From positions 5,427 to 27,732 of the forward strand of contig DKLZ01000034.1 in the NCBI GenBank assembly GCA_002455955.1: DNA of 22,306 nucleotides, written 5' to 3'. This DNA comes from Dehalococcoidia bacterium UBA6627 (GTDB lineage: Bacteria; Chloroflexota; Dehalococcoidia; UBA2979). Under the pieces are notes generated by a model. That model was not told the DNA's origin. It saw only the letters and a list, made by a program, of their open reading frames with translations, and ran no database searches. How positions within the stretch are numbered: position 1 is the first letter of the stretch; each line of letters opens with the position of its first letter. Shown here in pieces: positions 21,956 to 22,306 of the stretch. Both the position numbers and the translations under genes were made by a program.

Positions 21956-22306
21956 TTAGGCGAACTGGTACTCGGGGCTTGAGACCACCAGTTGGAGCAT
22001 GCGACCGATCCGTTCTTCGCTTTCCGAACGTGCTGTTTCATCACCGAATGTCAGAGGGCCATCCTCTTCAGCAAATTCCTCAAGCGTGCGTCGGGTGTCT
22101 TCGCTTGCCTCTATTGGACCGGCTAGGTCGAGGCATTGGTCAACAAACTGAGTCGGACTCACTGGGCTACCATCCGCGGTAATTCTGCGGACGATTGATT
22201 GTACACCTGGCTTTGAGGTGTCTGACACCTGATCAACGGCGAAGTTGACGCGCTCGCTGAGCGTCCCTCCGTCGAGCCACTCTTTACCTGTATGCCATCC
22301 TTCAAC
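21956..22306 (-). CDS. DUF1800 family protein (C-terminal part, 5' end outside the window)
   Basis: The frame is open to the window edge and gives the last 116 residues of a protein that is usually 450 or more. The visible N-terminal piece WHTGKEWLDGGTLSERVNFA and the C-terminal RMLQLVVSSPEYQ are hallmarks of DUF1800 (a helical family of unknown function). Immediately followed by DUF1501 on the same strand, the standard pairing. Codons before the edge read in frame without a stop. No start is visible, and the 90-residue frame beginning at 22228 is just its 3' part. Confidence 0.88.
   Translation of the reverse strand, partial: VEGWHTGKEWLDGGTLSERVNFAVDQVSDTSKPGVQSIVRRITADGSPVSPTQFVDQCLDLAGPIEASEDTRRTLEEFAEEDGPLTFGDETARSESEERIGRMLQLVVSSPEYQFA

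Noticed and set aside
1..22306. tRNA, rRNA, CRISPR, IS ends or integrase genes
   Set aside because: All gaps were read on both strands for cloverleaf T-loops, repeat-spacer periodicity and terminal inverted repeats with transposase frames; none was found.

Overview
The window is a gene-dense bacterial chromosome segment of about 48-50% GC (estimated by eye). Gene content points to Chloroflexota, most likely Dehalococcoidia / marine SAR202-like. The grounds are an LDH-type malate dehydrogenase resembling the Chloroflexus enzyme, a small two-helix membrane protein of a type I associate with that phylum, a HyuA/HyuB pair, and a DUF1800-DUF1501 pair. This placement is an inference from family resemblance. 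No rRNA, tRNA, CRISPR array, insertion sequence or phage gene was found.

Left part, + strand (1-3866): the 3' two thirds of clpX, then tlyA and nadK overlapping by ATGA, then a short ArgA-type N-acetyltransferase overlapping a Nudix ADP-sugar pyrophosphatase. A U-tract-free hairpin lies where this strand meets the convergent fumC.

Centre, - strand (3907-13635), read from high to low coordinates: hyuA-hyuB (ATGA overlap), a small membrane protein, a double-LysM lipoprotein, an acyl-CoA carboxylase carboxyltransferase subunit, a roughly 650-bp stretch with no supported gene, then mdh-fumC. Mdh and FumC catalyse adjacent TCA steps. The lipoprotein gene carries a perfect 50-bp palindrome with no spacer over its lipobox codons.

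Right part: ribosomal protein L25/CTC on + (13753-14424). Then a - strand operon secG - family 5 solute-binding protein - fmt - rlmN (18587-14628), with a good sigma-70 type promoter whose -10 sits inside a CCACCA-N8-TGGTGG dyad. Upstream of it, also on -, is a compact run: DUF1800 (cut by the window end), DUF1501, a soluble NHL beta-propeller, a nucleotidyltransferase-fold protein with eroded catalytic residues, and a HEPN protein overlapping it by 11 bases.

Most of the window is housekeeping: proteolysis, rRNA modification, NADP supply, initiator-tRNA formylation, secretion and central carbon. The least ordinary items are the palindrome in the lipoprotein gene, the DUF1800/DUF1501/NHL/degenerate-NTase/HEPN run, the operator-like dyad at secG and the altered catalytic loop of Mdh. 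I see no convincing complete new system. The right-hand run is the best candidate for an uncharacterised functional unit, and that is only an inference from gene order.
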